Below, piece by piece: positions 1 to 9,834 of a stretch of 64,000 nt of DNA. Positions within the stretch are counted from its first letter, which is position 1; every line of letters starts with the position of its first letter. Origin of the DNA: Trichomonas vaginalis G3 (lineage: Eukaryota > Parabasalia > Trichomonadida > Trichomonadidae). The notes below the pieces were generated by a model, which worked only from the letters and a program-made list of their open reading frames with translations, did not search any database and had not been told where the DNA came from. Location: contig NC_067206.1 in NCBI RefSeq assembly GCF_026262505.1, positions 26,427,896 to 26,491,895 of the forward strand. Reading direction: 5' to 3'. The position numbers were made by a program, and so were the translations under genes.

Positions 1-37
1 CATTTCATACATATAAAATGTTTTTATTCTATATGAA

Positions 38-658
38 ATGAGAAGCAAATCCATCTTAGCTGGTGCCGTTAATGTTCCAATTGAACCAACATCAAATGTT
101 GACTCGCGAACGACAAACAATATTGTCATAAAGAACTATAGTTCAGAGTGTTTGAAAGAAAAAGAACCAGAACTTAAGTCGGTGAATTTAAACTCAGCTT
201 CAAGTGCAAACGCTAACGCTACATCAGATGTTAAGTTAGAGTATCCACCACTGGACCAAATTCTTTCAAGAGAAGCCAACGACAATCCTTACACAAATGT
301 TCAAACAAATCCTTCAGATAACGTAGACCATTACCTTCTTCAGTTATACCAAACAATTTTACTCAAAGACGATAAGAAGCTTTTGACAAATCTTATAAGC
401 AAGAACCAAATAATTTTAACAAAGGAGGATTTAGAAAATGTTATATCACGAATAACAGGGAAACAATGTGTCATTGACTATCTCGACCCTGAAATCGAAT
501 GCTGTGGTCAAACGCCAATATTCATGAAAATCGGTAATATTAGAATAATCGAAACACCAGGAACTACAGGAGTTGAGTTTAAGTATAAATATTCGAATGA
601 ATACACAAAACTTTCAACTGACTATAAGCTTTGTTTGAAATATGTTTTAGTAAATTAA
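38..658 (+). CDS. Polinton ORF of unknown function, 206 aa
   Basis: An open frame of 206 residues near the left edge of the window. The first 100 residues are Ser/Thr/Asn-rich and probably disordered, followed by a more structured, charged half that contains a Cys-Cys pair. I do not recognise a domain. It lies in the Polinton next to two ORFs of opposite strand, and the downstream spacer carries a run of GTCA/CAGT repeats. A structural or morphogenetic role is possible from its position beside the fibre gene, but that is a guess. It could also be slightly longer upstream, outside the window. Confidence 0.6.
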   Translation: MRSKSILAGAVNVPIEPTSNVDSRTTNNIVIKNYSSECLKEKEPELKSVNLNSASSANANATSDVKLEYPPLDQILSREANDNPYTNVQTNPSDNVDHYLLQLYQTILLKDDKKLLTNLISKNQIILTKEDLENVISRITGKQCVIDYLDPEIECCGQTPIFMKIGNIRIIETPGTTGVEFKYKYSNEYTKLSTDYKLCLKYVLVN

Positions 659-684
659 AGCAGTCAGTCAGTCAAAAAAAAATT

Positions 685-927
685 TCAAGTTAGCAATTTG
701 TAATATCTGTCCAAAACTTCTTCAACAGTATCGAACTCATCTTCATAATGCAAACCTAATCTTATTGATTTGGTGCAGTTTTCACTAACACAATATTTTT
801 CTGTTCTCTTGACTGACATAACTAACTCATTTGTTTCATCAAACAGCAACAACCAAAGTTCATGACCTAATACATAACATTCATACTTTATATTTTTAGC
901 TCTGAGTTCTCTTGTAAGCTGTTGCAT
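685..927 (-). CDS. Polinton small ORF, 80 aa
   Basis: A short minus-strand frame that overlaps the end of the upstream 254-residue ORF by 40 bases in another frame. The product is mixed charged and hydrophobic, with several Cys, and matches no family I recognise. It may be a separate small gene or a tail of its neighbour. Its place within the Polinton is the only functional clue. Confidence 0.5.
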   Translation of the reverse strand: MQQLTRELRAKNIKYECYVLGHELWLLLFDETNELVMSVKRTEKYCVSENCTKSIRLGLHYEDEFDTVEEVLDRYYKLLT

Positions 928-1652
928 TTAATATTTTCTAAAAAGTCAACTTCAACAGTCATTCGCACTGGTGCCTTCAGTTCTACAGGCTCTCCTTGAA
1001 AATCAACAAGTCTGAATTGCATGTCTTTCAAATTATGAGGACTAATGCGAACCCATTTACCTAAATGAGTTGCTATGACAGGAACATTTGGAATGAACAT
1101 TGAATTGACTGCATAACAGAAGGATTTATATTCTACTGAACCTTTACTATTAACTCCTGAAATACCTGTGACATTAGCTATTTTTGACTCAATGTACAAA
1201 CAATTACCATAACATACGTATGGAACAGATTTCATCTCAATCGTTTTGTCAACACTTTTCAAAGGAAATGTCATATGGTATGCTCCCAGAAGCAATTGAA
1301 CTCTATGACTCATTCGTGTTATCTTAAACTCTTTCTCGCTGCTGAACTTCAATGTTCCCTCAGAAGAGAGTTCGACATCTATGTTGTCAATAGTTTCTTC
1401 ATTTATGAGAGTATCTATGACTCCAGCAATTTTATCTATTCTATACCCAGCTCTGTTAGGAAATGTTATAACACTTCTTTTGTCATCTATTTCAATCTCT
1501 ATGAAATCTGTTTCATCTGTTATGACAAAAGTTGCGATAGTATTGAAGTCAACAACTCTGAAAGCAAGCGCTTCATTCTGAAGACCTAAGTTTGTTTGTA
1601 GCTTTACTGTCCCGTATTCGTTTGGGTCTGTACTTTGCAAATAGAACAACAT
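888..1652 (-). CDS. Polinton ORF, beta-rich protein of unknown function, 254 aa
   Basis: A minus-strand frame of 254 residues. The sequence alternates short hydrophobic and polar stretches in the way beta-sandwich proteins do, with no signal peptide or membrane segment. This pattern and its place between the left-hand ORF and the fibre gene would suit a virion component such as a minor capsid or fibre-base protein, but no diagnostic motif supports that. It is divergently arranged with the fibre gene, with under 20 bases between the start codons. Confidence 0.55.
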   Translation of the reverse strand: MLFYLQSTDPNEYGTVKLQTNLGLQNEALAFRVVDFNTIATFVITDETDFIEIEIDDKRSVITFPNRAGYRIDKIAGVIDTLINEETIDNIDVELSSEGTLKFSSEKEFKITRMSHRVQLLLGAYHMTFPLKSVDKTIEMKSVPYVCYGNCLYIESKIANVTGISGVNSKGSVEYKSFCYAVNSMFIPNVPVIATHLGKWVRISPHNLKDMQFRLVDFQGEPVELKAPVRMTVEVDFLENIKCNSLQENSELKI

Positions 1653-1669
1653 TTTATTCTCATTAAAAT

Positions 1670-4600
1670 ATGACTATTGCTGCATATGCGTATGAAACAA
1701 ATGAAGCAAGAAGAGCACATGAACTAGTAAACGAAAACTCAACTTTAACAGTGGAAGGCAATGATTTAGTCATTGACGATGGAAAAACTAAAAAAGTCAT
1801 TGATTTCGATACTTTTAACACTTATGACCCATTCATTACAACAAGCAAGGTTCCATCATAAATGATGGAACGGTGCAATATATAAATTCTACAGTAGATG
1901 CCTCATTAGTGAAAGTATTAAATGTTCTCATTGAATTGTTAAAGAGCTTTCGATTTGACGACAACATTAAATGCCTAAAGAATTTAGTCATGAATGAGAA
2001 ACAAATTCTCGGCGTTGTTGGTAGCAGTAATGATGTACACCTTATGACATTAGAATATTATAACGAACATAAAGATGAACTGAAAGGAGAGAAGGGTGAC
2101 ACCGGACCTCAAGGACCACAAGGAATACAAGGAATACAAGGAATACAAGGAATACAAGGACCTCAAGGCGAAAACGGTTTGGATGATGAAGATGGAAAGG
2201 ATGGAAAAACTGCTAAATCATGGATATGGAACCTTATAAATACTGGTTTAACAGCTGCTTCATATGGAGTTCTTCAATACCAAATCGGAAAGATATGGGC
2301 AGTACTTGGTGAAGAAGCTTTAGATGACGTTAAAAATGCTTTGAACTTCATTTCAAATGGTTCGGATACTATTAAAACTTTATCTGGTTGGATGCAAGAA
2401 ACAAGGAGTCAAATAGATACTGTAAGACGTATAGCAAACAATGCACGTACGGGATTGGATACTTTACGAGAAGCACAAAATACACTAAAGGAAGCAAATG
2501 ATATTCTTGGCTCAGTATCAGACATGCATGAAGATTGGCTTAAAGGTATTGACAAATCTTTAAAAAATCACAGTCAGTCTATTGCTGACTACAAGAAAAG
2601 TATAGATTTTTTACATAGTGCTATGGACGTACATGATGGAAGCATAAGGAACTTACTTAATGCTAACAATAACTTACCAGGAACTATTAAAGCATTTATA
2701 AAGTCCTTTGTAAAACCTGGTGCTCTAACATTTAGGTCTTTGAGAGCAAGAGCATTGAAGTCAAGAGATGCAGAAACTCCAACAGAACCTACAGAAGGAA
2801 CTGAAACAACAGAAACTCCAGAAGTACCACCAAAACCAACGGCAAATGAAATATTGTTCGAATATTTTCCAAGATACTCTGTTCTCATTGCATACATTCA
2901 AGAAATACTTAAGAAAGCAGACTTGACTTTAGGAGATGATGAAAGTTCTGTATATCTTTCGTTCCAGTTTCAAATAGCAGAACTTTTGAGACAGATATGC
3001 TTAATGTATGACAACATCTCTGATTTCACAAGATATGATGACGACCATGACCCCGAACACGGTGAAGAAGAAGTTTTACAAACATCCATTAAGACAGGAA
3101 AGGTTCTAACTCAAAGTCTCATTATTGACACCAAAGATGGCGAAGTGGACGTTCTTCAAGAGCTGAAGAAAAATACTTCTTCGGGAGGTGGTGGTAGGCA
3201 TGAACTTGAAATAAATGAGGTAGAAGAGAAATTAGCCGAAAAAGCAGATAAAAACCATGTTCATTATATAAGTTCAGACGAACAGATTATAACGGACTAC
3301 CATGGATATTTAACACAGGATGAACAAATAAGCACTGAAGATGTTAATGAAAGAAGATATAAATTCATTCGTGCTAAAGGTTATGACATACACTGTACTG
3401 TACAGTATGACACAGGTAAAGCACCAGAAGCATTTGGTTATAACAATGAAATTTATGCTTCATACTTCTTTGTTAACGGTGTATTAGTTGAACCAAGATT
3501 TACTTTGAGAGTTAAGGCAAAAATAACTTTTGAAGATGCTATTAAAAGTAAAGCTGACAAAGATGAACTTGACGCAACGAACAAAGTTTTGAAATCTCAT
3601 AAACACAATATCTCCGATATAAATGAACTTCAAGCTACATTAAATAGTAAAGCTGACAAGAACCATACACATGAATCCTTCACTACTGTTAGAGCAGACG
3701 ACATAATATTGAACTATACCCTTGGTTCAAGTGCACCTTTAGAGAATCCAAGTACAAGCGTAAAAGATACACTAAACTCCTTAAATAACAAATGTATGAA
3801 TATCGAAGGTCATGTCAGAAACTTTGAAACACATGAACTACCAGCAATGTTAGATAAGAAAGCAGATAAAGAACATACACATAACTCCTTCTCAACTGTT
3901 GCTATAGAAAGTATTGAAGGAACTGGTGGGGATGCATTATATTATAAACCTCCTAACTTTCCACAAGGTTTAACATCGAATGAAAACATAACAACGAAGA
4001 AAGACATTAGCTGTAAAAATGTTTATGTCATGGATGATGAAAATAATGTTAAATTCACTGCTCAAGATTTATATGATAAGAAAGCCGACAAAACCTATGT
4101 AGATGAAATTATGCAAAGAAGTCGGAAGTAAATGCTGCGGTTAATGGAAAAGCTGATAAAAAGCACGTGCATGAAGAATTTCAAACAATCAGGATTAAAG
4201 AAATTAATGCATACATTGAAGAAGTAAACAAAAACAGGAAGAGGCGGTACACCTTTAGTTGAACAAAATATTTATCCTCCTACTTTTCCTAATGGTTTAA
4301 TAACAAACAATATAAATATTGTAGATGGCGATGGATTTATAAATGTTAAACATGAACTTCAAACAATGAAGACTCAGATTCTTGAAACCATATATCCTAT
4401 AGGCTCTATTTATACGTCAATGAATTCAACAAATCCGGCAAGTGTTTTAGGTTTTGGTACGTGGCAGCAGATTGTAGATAAATTCTTATACTGTGCTAAC
4501 TCTTCAAATCAAACAGGTGGCTCAAAGAAAATTAAAGAAGCAAACTTACCTGCGCACACTCATACAGGAACGACAAACTTTTCTGGCGACCATAGCCACT

Positions 4601-4809
4601 CATTAAGAGACCACCCATTATACAACTCAGACTATAAAGCTGGCAATGACGTTTTATCTCCATCTTATAACAATTCAGCAAAAAAAACTTTTCGACCAAC
4701 TGAACCAGGAGGAAATCATGTCCATACTTTCACAACAAATCCAACAGGCTCGGGTGCAGATTATATGCCACCATTTATGACTGTATTCGCATGGTACCGC
4801 GTTCAATGA
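1670..4809 (+). pseudogene. Polinton fibre gene with collagen-like stretch and phage-type collar domain (broken)
   Basis: A long fibre-like gene remnant. Near residue 90 of the main frame comes a Gly-X-Y stretch with PQGIQGIQG repeats, like collagen. A helical region follows. Then at least four copies of a KADK-x-H-x-H motif appear (for example KADKNHTHESFTTV), as in phage long tail fibres. The C-terminal part (4366 to 4809) begins with ETIYPIGSIYTSMN, continues with GFGTWQQI and HTHTGTTNFSGDHSH, and ends in a His-rich segment: the collar / receptor-binding tip pattern of T4-like tail fibres. Together these indicate a trimeric attachment fibre. The locus is broken in a few places and is treated as a fossil. 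Confidence 0.75.
1850..1871. other. Perfect 10-bp-stem hairpin in the fibre locus
   Basis: GTTCCATCAT and ATGATGGAAC are exact reverse complements separated by AA. This gives a cruciform-capable hairpin within the first part of the fibre locus. No function is known. It is one of several GC-richer hairpins in this Polinton. Confidence 0.6.
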
Positions 4810-4814
4810 ACGCG
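4798..4814. terminator. Hairpin at the 3' end of the fibre gene
   Basis: CGCGTTC and GAACGCG form a 7-bp stem around AAT, overlapping the last codons and stop of the fibre gene. A role in 3' end formation is inferred only from position. It could also be one of the element's scattered hairpins. Confidence 0.4.
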
Positions 4815-4849
4815 CTTGAGCCTTGAATAAAATCTTTAACTTTACATAA

Positions 4850-5929
4850 ATGAGCTTGAAAGAAGTATTCGAACAACATCCATGGAGGTCATTTAAGAAG
4901 TTCAATGAAGCTGCAAAGAGTTGGGGATTTACTAACAGAGCTGAAGTGAAAAGGTTCTTTGACAAAAATGTTGTACATCAACAAAAATAAACCCTTACGA
5001 CTACTTTTTACCAATTTACTCCAACACTCCTGACGCATACCAATTTGACACTCTCATTCAAAGCAGAAAAGGAAGAAAGCCACCATTCTCATCTTCATTA
5101 ATGTTAACACTCGCAAAGCATATGCATATCCAATGAGGAATAAAGGAACTCGTGAAGTGTTAAGAGTTTTACAAAGTTTGTAGCAGAACATAGCCCAAGT
5201 ACTTTAACATCAGACCAAGACAGTGCATACCTCAGCAATGAAATCACAGATTTTCTCATTAAGCATAACATAACTCACTACACTACTGAAGACCATAACC
5301 ATAACATACTCGGCATCATAAACCGCTTCATAAGAACGCTCAGAGATTTAAACCAAGAGCGAGACTTTACCGAAGAAACAATGAAACATTTTCTCGAAGT
5401 ATATAATTCCTCAACACACTCTACAACAGGACATACACCAATTCAATGACACAACAACAAGAAGAAAGGTATATACAAAAGAAACGAGTCAAACACAAAA
5501 TATCAGAAATTCAACACAATTTACCCTCATTCCTGGTACAAAAGTTCGTGTATTTCTTGACGACAACCGTTGACAAAGAAACGTTTAAGGTTAAGTAGAA
5601 ACTATTATATCGTAGACTCTACGCAAGGTAATGGATATCTTATAAAAGCTGCTGACGACTCTATTGCGTTTTATCCTCGACATAAGTTAGTCGAAAGTAG
5701 TAATGGCAAACTTGCTGAAACCATTGACGAAGCAAAGCGAGGAGTGGTTATTGAAATACTTGGCTATAACATAAACGATGGCACTTATAAAGTAAGATAT
5801 GAAGGAGGCGTTGAAGATGTTATACCATCTAAGAACTTGAGAGAGTCGAAGCCAACACATCTGGGACCATTAGAGCGGGAGTACTGGAAAGACAAAAATA
5901 TGCCAGAAAGAATAAGAAAATTCTTCTAA
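4850..5929 (+). pseudogene. Polinton retroviral-type integrase (broken)
   Basis: Remnant of the Polinton integrase. The N-terminal part begins MSLKEVFEQHPWRSF. The core shows the RNase H-like fold sequence with YQFDTLIQ, a segment LTSDQDSAYLS, and the stretch before the final helix containing FIRTLRDLNQERDF, followed by NSSTHSTTGHTP, a typical integrase end-of-core signature. The C-terminal part (5570 to 5929) includes a small beta-barrel or chromo-like region with GTYKVRYEGGVEDVIPS. The enzyme would join the element's ends to target DNA in the nucleus. The gene is broken in several places and is treated as a fossil. Confidence 0.8.
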
Positions 5930-5956
5930 ACTTTTTCATTAGATGTAAATCAGACA

Positions 5957-6008
5957 AAAATAATGTTTAGGTGAAGAGGTGAGATTTCATTTCACCTGTT
6001 TTTTCACC
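5957..6008. repeat. Left arm of an inverted repeat around the 6022-7059 gene
   Basis: The arm contains AGGTGAAGAGGTGAGATTT followed by TTTCACCTG and TTTTTTCACC. Its reverse complement recurs at 7063 to 7115 on the other side of the gene, with over 30 matching bases in a row. A third related copy lies at 17779 to 17835 after another gene. It may be a mobile cassette end or a shared 3' end hairpin. Confidence 0.7.
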
Positions 6009-6021
6009 CTCGTGAATTTTC

Positions 6022-7059
6022 ATGAATTTCCTTATGATAGAAAAAATAAAGTTAGTTTTATTTTTATTTATTTTTTTATTTTGTATAAAAGATATGATTT
6101 CAACAATCGGCACAACAACAATTCAAGCTGCGAACGGCGGGACTCTGTCCACAACTACAGCACCAAACTCGTTAGTCATGAATCCTACGTCAATGTTGGT
6201 AGAGATGAAAAGCTTTATTCCTTCTTCATATACTTTTGAAACAGAAATCCAGAAGATAAAGCAAGAACTTTTAACAAGTAATTTAGACTGTAGTGCGAAA
6301 GATGAAACAAATGAACAGTATCTTTATGAAATGGAGGACCTCATCGACCATTTGCCTAAACTACCTGAAATTCAGCAGCAAAAACTAACTATTCCCGAAT
6401 TCGACGAAATTGAAGTCAAAGCAACTGACTCAGTAGAAATTAAGAAATTCATACGTAAAGTAAATTATGAATTCCTTGGTTTTCATTGCAACCATAAAGT
6501 TATGGACAAAGATTGCGACATGGTTTATAAAAATATTTCTGACCTTTACAAATCCGAAGAATTTAAGACATACGATAACTTTGTTTCATTAGTTGCAAAA
6601 TGTGTTTGGGAAATAAGAGATAAAGATAGAAGAGGCAAAGTATGGAACGAACAAATAAGACCCGCTATGTTTGAGATGAAGAGAGCAATTGACGCTTTAG
6701 TTGTTTTAGCTGGTAATGTTTCAATGTATAACGCAAAAACGATGCCGCAATGTTCAAAATGTAAAGCAGCAATAAGAAAATATAACTACTCAGTCAAAGA
6801 GATAGAATGAATGCGAAACGACTATGCAGACTTAAAGAAAGAAGCAGAAAAGCCAGCAGAAGATAAAATGGATATGTTGACATTTCTTAATAAAAACTAT
6901 CCAACAGCAGAAGATTTCCTTCTGTCTGACGTCAAGAAGAAATATAAAGAGACTTTCGGCATGATTAAAACATTCAATGTACTAAAAGAAGAAATAGAAG
7001 CTACGAAATTGTTTAGGATTTCAAATATACATCGTACAATTCATGTAAAACGCTTGTGA
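6022..7059 (+). pseudogene. Polinton gene with N-terminal membrane anchor, unknown function (broken)
   Basis: A gene of about 340 codons with one interruption. The N-terminus has a Lys-containing start followed by LVLFLFIFLFCI, a strong hydrophobic segment that would act as a signal anchor. The remainder is charged and helical with several Cys, including HCNHK and CSKCKAA motifs that could bind metal. I recognise no family. The gene sits inside an inverted repeat, which no other gene in the element does, so it may be an acquired cassette. A membrane-linked role such as entry or egress is only a guess. Confidence 0.55.
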
Positions 7060-7062
7060 AAA

Positions 7063-7115
7063 AACAGGTGAAAAAACAGGTAAAATCTCACCTCTTCACC
7101 TAAACATTATTTTGG
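7063..7115. repeat. Right arm of the inverted repeat around the 6022-7059 gene
   Basis: Inverted counterpart of 5957 to 6008. It begins right after the stop codon with ACAGGTGAAAAAACAGG and then carries AAATCTCACCTCTTCACCT. The spacer beyond it holds a CTGACTGACTGAC run that is the reverse complement of the CAGT run at about 661. Confidence 0.7.
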
Positions 7116-7173
7116 TGTAAATTTCATTAACTGACTGACTGACGGCACAAAATAATGAATTTCATTAGTTAGT

Positions 7174-7217
7174 TTTTTCTAACAAAATTTTTGATTTTGT
7201 ATGTAAAGACAGTAATG
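7174..7217 (+). promoter_or_regulatory. Shared leader before the T5orf172-type gene
   Basis: About 44 bases ending in TTTTGTATGTAAAGACAG just before the start codon. Nearly the same sequence precedes the KilA-N gene at 7872 to 7916, with only a few differences. Conservation up to the start codon suggests a common promoter or 5' untranslated region and similar expression timing. Confidence 0.65.
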
Positions 7218-7826
7218 ACAAACATTGAGTTTGAAACAGTAAGAAAGATTGACAATGACACCAAAGTGGTTAGAATTGGTGATTTAAACGTAAGATACTG
7301 TAAGAAATACAACAAATATTCTTTGTCAGACATTATAACACCATCTGGAAAGAAAACAAAGGACTAGGTTAGAATTGCTTCTACTCAGAAAATTTTGACA
7401 AGAAATCCTGAGCTTATGATATTAGTAAGATTCTATGGAACTACAGCATATCTCATCGACAAAAGTCTTATACCAATAATTCTTCTATGGATTAACCCTG
7501 TTGTTGGATATAACTTCATAACTTATGGTTCATTCGACTCAGAACGTTGCGGTGAAGGCTTACTTTACATCGTTCAGAAACCGAAGGACTTCAATACAAA
7601 GAGATATAAGATAGGAAGAACATATAATATAACTCAAAGATATGATTGTACAGTCAATAGAGTCAAGGTTGTGTTCGTTAATGATATGAGAGCTGCAGAA
7701 ACAGAACTACTTGAAAAGTTTGAGAAAATGTATGGTGCTCCCATGAAAGGTAAAGAAACGTTTGAAGTAGATGAGATAGATAAAGCTATAAAATTATTTG
7801 ACGAAGTTGCTGAAAAATACATGTAA
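7215..7826 (+). pseudogene. Polinton T5orf172/GIY-YIG-like gene (broken)
   Basis: The start is set by the leader shared with the next gene. The first part contains KYSLSDIITPSGKK, which resembles the N-terminal region of KilA-N or Bro-type viral proteins. The second part carries GLLYIVQKP, then RYKIGRTYNITQR and VNDMRAAETELLEKF, the pattern of the T5orf172 (DUF1390/MUG113) branch of the GIY-YIG superfamily. Such genes are common in poxviruses, baculoviruses and giant viruses and are thought to act on DNA. The reading frame is interrupted, so it is treated as a fossil. It pairs with the KilA-N gene next door. Confidence 0.6.
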
Positions 7827-7871
7827 AGCGTTTATTTTTGGTCTTTTGTGAAAGTCAGACAATAACGCTAA

Positions 7872-7916
7872 TTTTTCCTAACATAATTTTTTATTTTGTA
7901 TGTAAAGACAGTAATG
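7872..7916 (+). promoter_or_regulatory. Shared leader before the KilA-N gene
   Basis: Second copy of the leader at 7174 to 7217. It is identical from ATTTTGTATGTAAAG through the start codon, which fixes the KilA-N start at the ATG at 7914 rather than the upstream TTG. Confidence 0.65.
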
Positions 7917-8741
7917 TCAACATCAGAGAACACAACAACTGCTATCGTTCATGAAGCCATCAATGAAGAATATGAATACATACAGTATAACAAACAGTTA
8001 CGTCTCATTCGTTCAGTCAAAGACGATATGTACCAAATGCAAAGTATAATGAATGCTCTTCGTTCTACAAAGCAAGCATATCATTGGTTTGAAAACCAAC
8101 AGACAAAAGAACTTTTAGAAGAATTTCCTCATATGATTGCTTCCCTCGGAAAACCGAGGGAAGAGATTCCGTATGAAAATCGCAAGAATTTGGCTCCTGG
8201 TTTGAAAGGTTATTATGTTCATAGACTTTTAGTAAACGCTGTAGCAATGTGGGCTTCACCTCGTTATGCTTGTTATATTTTCATGATGTTAGATGAACTA
8301 TATAAAGCAGAACGTGGAGAGTTGGAAAAGAAACTTCAAGCAAAAGATGAAGTCATTGAATCCAAAGACAAAAGCATACAGAAAAGAATACCGCGTTCAG
8401 TACCAAAAGGAAAGGAAAAGAGTTATAAGTATATGATATATACTGAAGAGTTGGAGAAAGAAGAAGATAAAGATATGGTTATGTTACATTTAGTCAGAAG
8501 AAACAACAAGAGCTTTTATGACTTAGCTAAGATATATAAATCTGACAGAAACTGGTTCTATCGTGAAAACTTACCGATTTCAATGACTCCGAATGAACAA
8601 ATAAAGGAAATTGTCAAAAATACTCTTCCTCAAACACACTATGACATCAAAGGTTGCACAATACTTACATTCAAAGAAGACTTAACATTACTGAAGGAAA
8701 AAATAACAGAATATTTCGACAACTTCAAAGAGGAAGAATGA
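7914..8741 (+). CDS. KilA-N domain protein of the Polinton
   Basis: About 275 residues, apparently open throughout. Residues 50 to 150 carry the KilA-N signature: AYHWFENQQTKELLEEF followed by GLKGYYVHRLLVNAVAMWA and a helix ending in MLDELY. A Lys/Glu-rich linker and a C-terminal domain (about 165 to 270) follow, resembling the second domain of large-DNA-virus KilA-N proteins. KilA-N is a DNA-binding domain of phages and nucleocytoplasmic large DNA viruses, so a regulatory role within the element is likely. The start is the ATG of the conserved leader. A perfect 10-bp hairpin lies inside the coding sequence. Confidence 0.75.
   Translation: MSTSENTTTAIVHEAINEEYEYIQYNKQLRLIRSVKDDMYQMQSIMNALRSTKQAYHWFENQQTKELLEEFPHMIASLGKPREEIPYENRKNLAPGLKGYYVHRLLVNAVAMWASPRYACYIFMMLDELYKAERGELEKKLQAKDEVIESKDKSIQKRIPRSVPKGKEKSYKYMIYTEELEKEEDKDMVMLHLVRRNNKSFYDLAKIYKSDRNWFYRENLPISMTPNEQIKEIVKNTLPQTHYDIKGCTILTFKEDLTLLKEKITEYFDNFKEEE
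8140..8163. other. 10-bp hairpin inside the KilA-N gene
   Basis: CTTCCCTCGG and CCGAGGGAAG are exact reverse complements around AAAA. It is unusually GC-rich for this gene and is translated as SLGKPREE. It may be an inserted palindromic element tolerated in frame. Confidence 0.6.
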
Positions 8742-8817
8742 AAAAAAATCTCGTCGGGTGCCACGTTAGGACCATAGTGGAGAAAACCACGATAAAAAAC
8801 AAAACCCTTCGTCGATT

Positions 8818-9187
8818 ATGATCGACACTGAAAACATTAACGATAAAATTTATTTCCTGGACTGTTGTCTAAATGTCATGTTGTCATCATTTTTCAGTTG
8901 CGATGGAATATATCTAACCCTCCCGTTAACTAATAAACTTGACGATCAGACGATTCTCTCTTCGTCAATTATGTTCGACACTGATAACATTAACGATAAC
9001 ATTAACGATAACATAAACGATAACATTAACGATAACATTAACGATAACATAAACGATAACATTAACGATAACATTAACGATAACATAAATGCTCCATGTC
9101 AATTATGTTCGACACTGATAACATTAACGATAACATAAACGATAACATTAACGATAACATAAACGATAACATTAACGATAACATTCA
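8818..9187. repeat. 12-base tandem array (GATAACATTAAC) in the Polinton
   Basis: From about 8982 to 9087 and again 9110 to 9187 the sequence repeats GATAACATTAAC or GATAACATAAAC. The two blocks each start with TTATGTTCGACACTGATAAC, so the array has been duplicated at a higher level. A plus-strand frame from 8818 reads through it as NIND repeats (106 aa), but low complexity and the lack of any flanking domain make coding doubtful. The array sits between convergent genes. Confidence 0.8.
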
Positions 9188-9258
9188 TTTTTGCATTAAT
9201 CCTGCTGTGTTGTCAAAATGTCATGTTGTCATCATTTTTAAGAGAAGTTAATTAACCT

Positions 9259-9302
9259 GGTGACACATGGTGACGTGGTGACATAGTGACGTGGTGACAC
9301 CA
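9259..9302. repeat. GTGAC motif array in the Polinton
   Basis: Five GTGAC motifs occur in 44 bases with 8- to 10-base spacing, in the order GTGACACATG, GTGACGTG, GTGACATA, GTGACGTG and GTGACACC. Iterated short sites of this kind often bind a protein, so a replication or transcription control site is possible. A TGTTGTC..ATGTCATGTTGTC segment just before it is a second copy of one at about 8865. Confidence 0.6.
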
Positions 9303-9310
9303 TCAGTTAT

Positions 9311-9613
9311 TCAAAAATAAATTTTCTTATAAAGCTTCAGGGTCAATTTCTTCAACCATTTCACTTCCTTCGTCAATGTCAATAGAAGCTTCTTCAACTT
9401 TGGTAAGAATTTCTGTATAACATCTTTGTTCGTTATTGTCTTCAGAGATGAAGGATAATATTTCACATTTGTTTCACCTGGAGGGCTCTTTGAGTCCATC
9501 TCGGCGCAAGGCGCCTTCTTATATTCTTTCTGTTCGGAAAGATTTAAAGCAATACTGAAGAAGTCAACGTTAGAGTTCTTTATGACAATATAATGAGTAT
9601 CTTTGACATTCAC
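9311..9613 (-). CDS. Polinton small ORF, 100 aa
   Basis: A minus-strand frame of 100 residues whose start overlaps the stop of the preceding 74-residue ORF by four bases (ATGA), an arrangement suggesting translation of both from one transcript. The C-terminal half is Lys/Leu-rich and helical. No family is recognised. It carries a single-hairpin version of the double-hairpin module within its coding sequence. Confidence 0.5.
   Translation of the reverse strand: MNVKDTHYIVIKNSNVDFFSIALNLSEQKEYKKAPCAEMDSKSPPGETNVKYYPSSLKTITNKDVIQKFLPKLKKLLLTLTKEVKWLKKLTLKLYKKIYF
9497..9515 (-). repeat. Partial copy of the double-hairpin module
   Basis: On the minus strand this reads GGCGC-CTT-GCGCC then GAG and ATG. 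It matches the first hairpin, linker and trailing ATG of the modules at 10090, 13738 and 15116 but lacks the second GAA-loop hairpin. Confidence 0.5.
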
Positions 9614-9834
9614 GAAGAAACTCTTTGTTTCAAAACTACTGCTAACTCTTGTGAAGTATAACGTTTGCGGTCAATGACGATAGCTAATGGTCTGACATAC
9701 TGACCAAACTTAGATTCTTTCACAAACTTCTTGTTAAAGATAACATTAACATTTGAAGCATTATTGAACTCATTATTGATGGCAGTAGCGAGAGCATTGT
9801 ATGAAAAGAACTTGCAATCTTGCATGTGTTTCAT
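9610..9834 (-). CDS. Polinton small ORF, 74 aa
   Basis: A minus-strand frame of 74 residues, basic and probably folded, with alternating hydrophobic residues (YNALATAINNEF, PLAIVIDRKRY). It overlaps the next ORF by ATGA. No family is recognised. The sequence to its right is a very AT-rich spacer that probably carries divergent promoters for this pair and the polymerase genes. Confidence 0.5.
   Translation of the reverse strand: MKHMQDCKFFSYNALATAINNEFNNASNVNVIFNKKFVKESKFGQYVRPLAIVIDRKRYTSQELAVVLKQRVSS

Noticed and set aside
8818-9138. 106-codon frame through the NIND repeats as a protein gene
   Set aside because: A 12-base unit keeps every frame open by itself, so the open frame is not evidence of coding; listed as a repeat instead.
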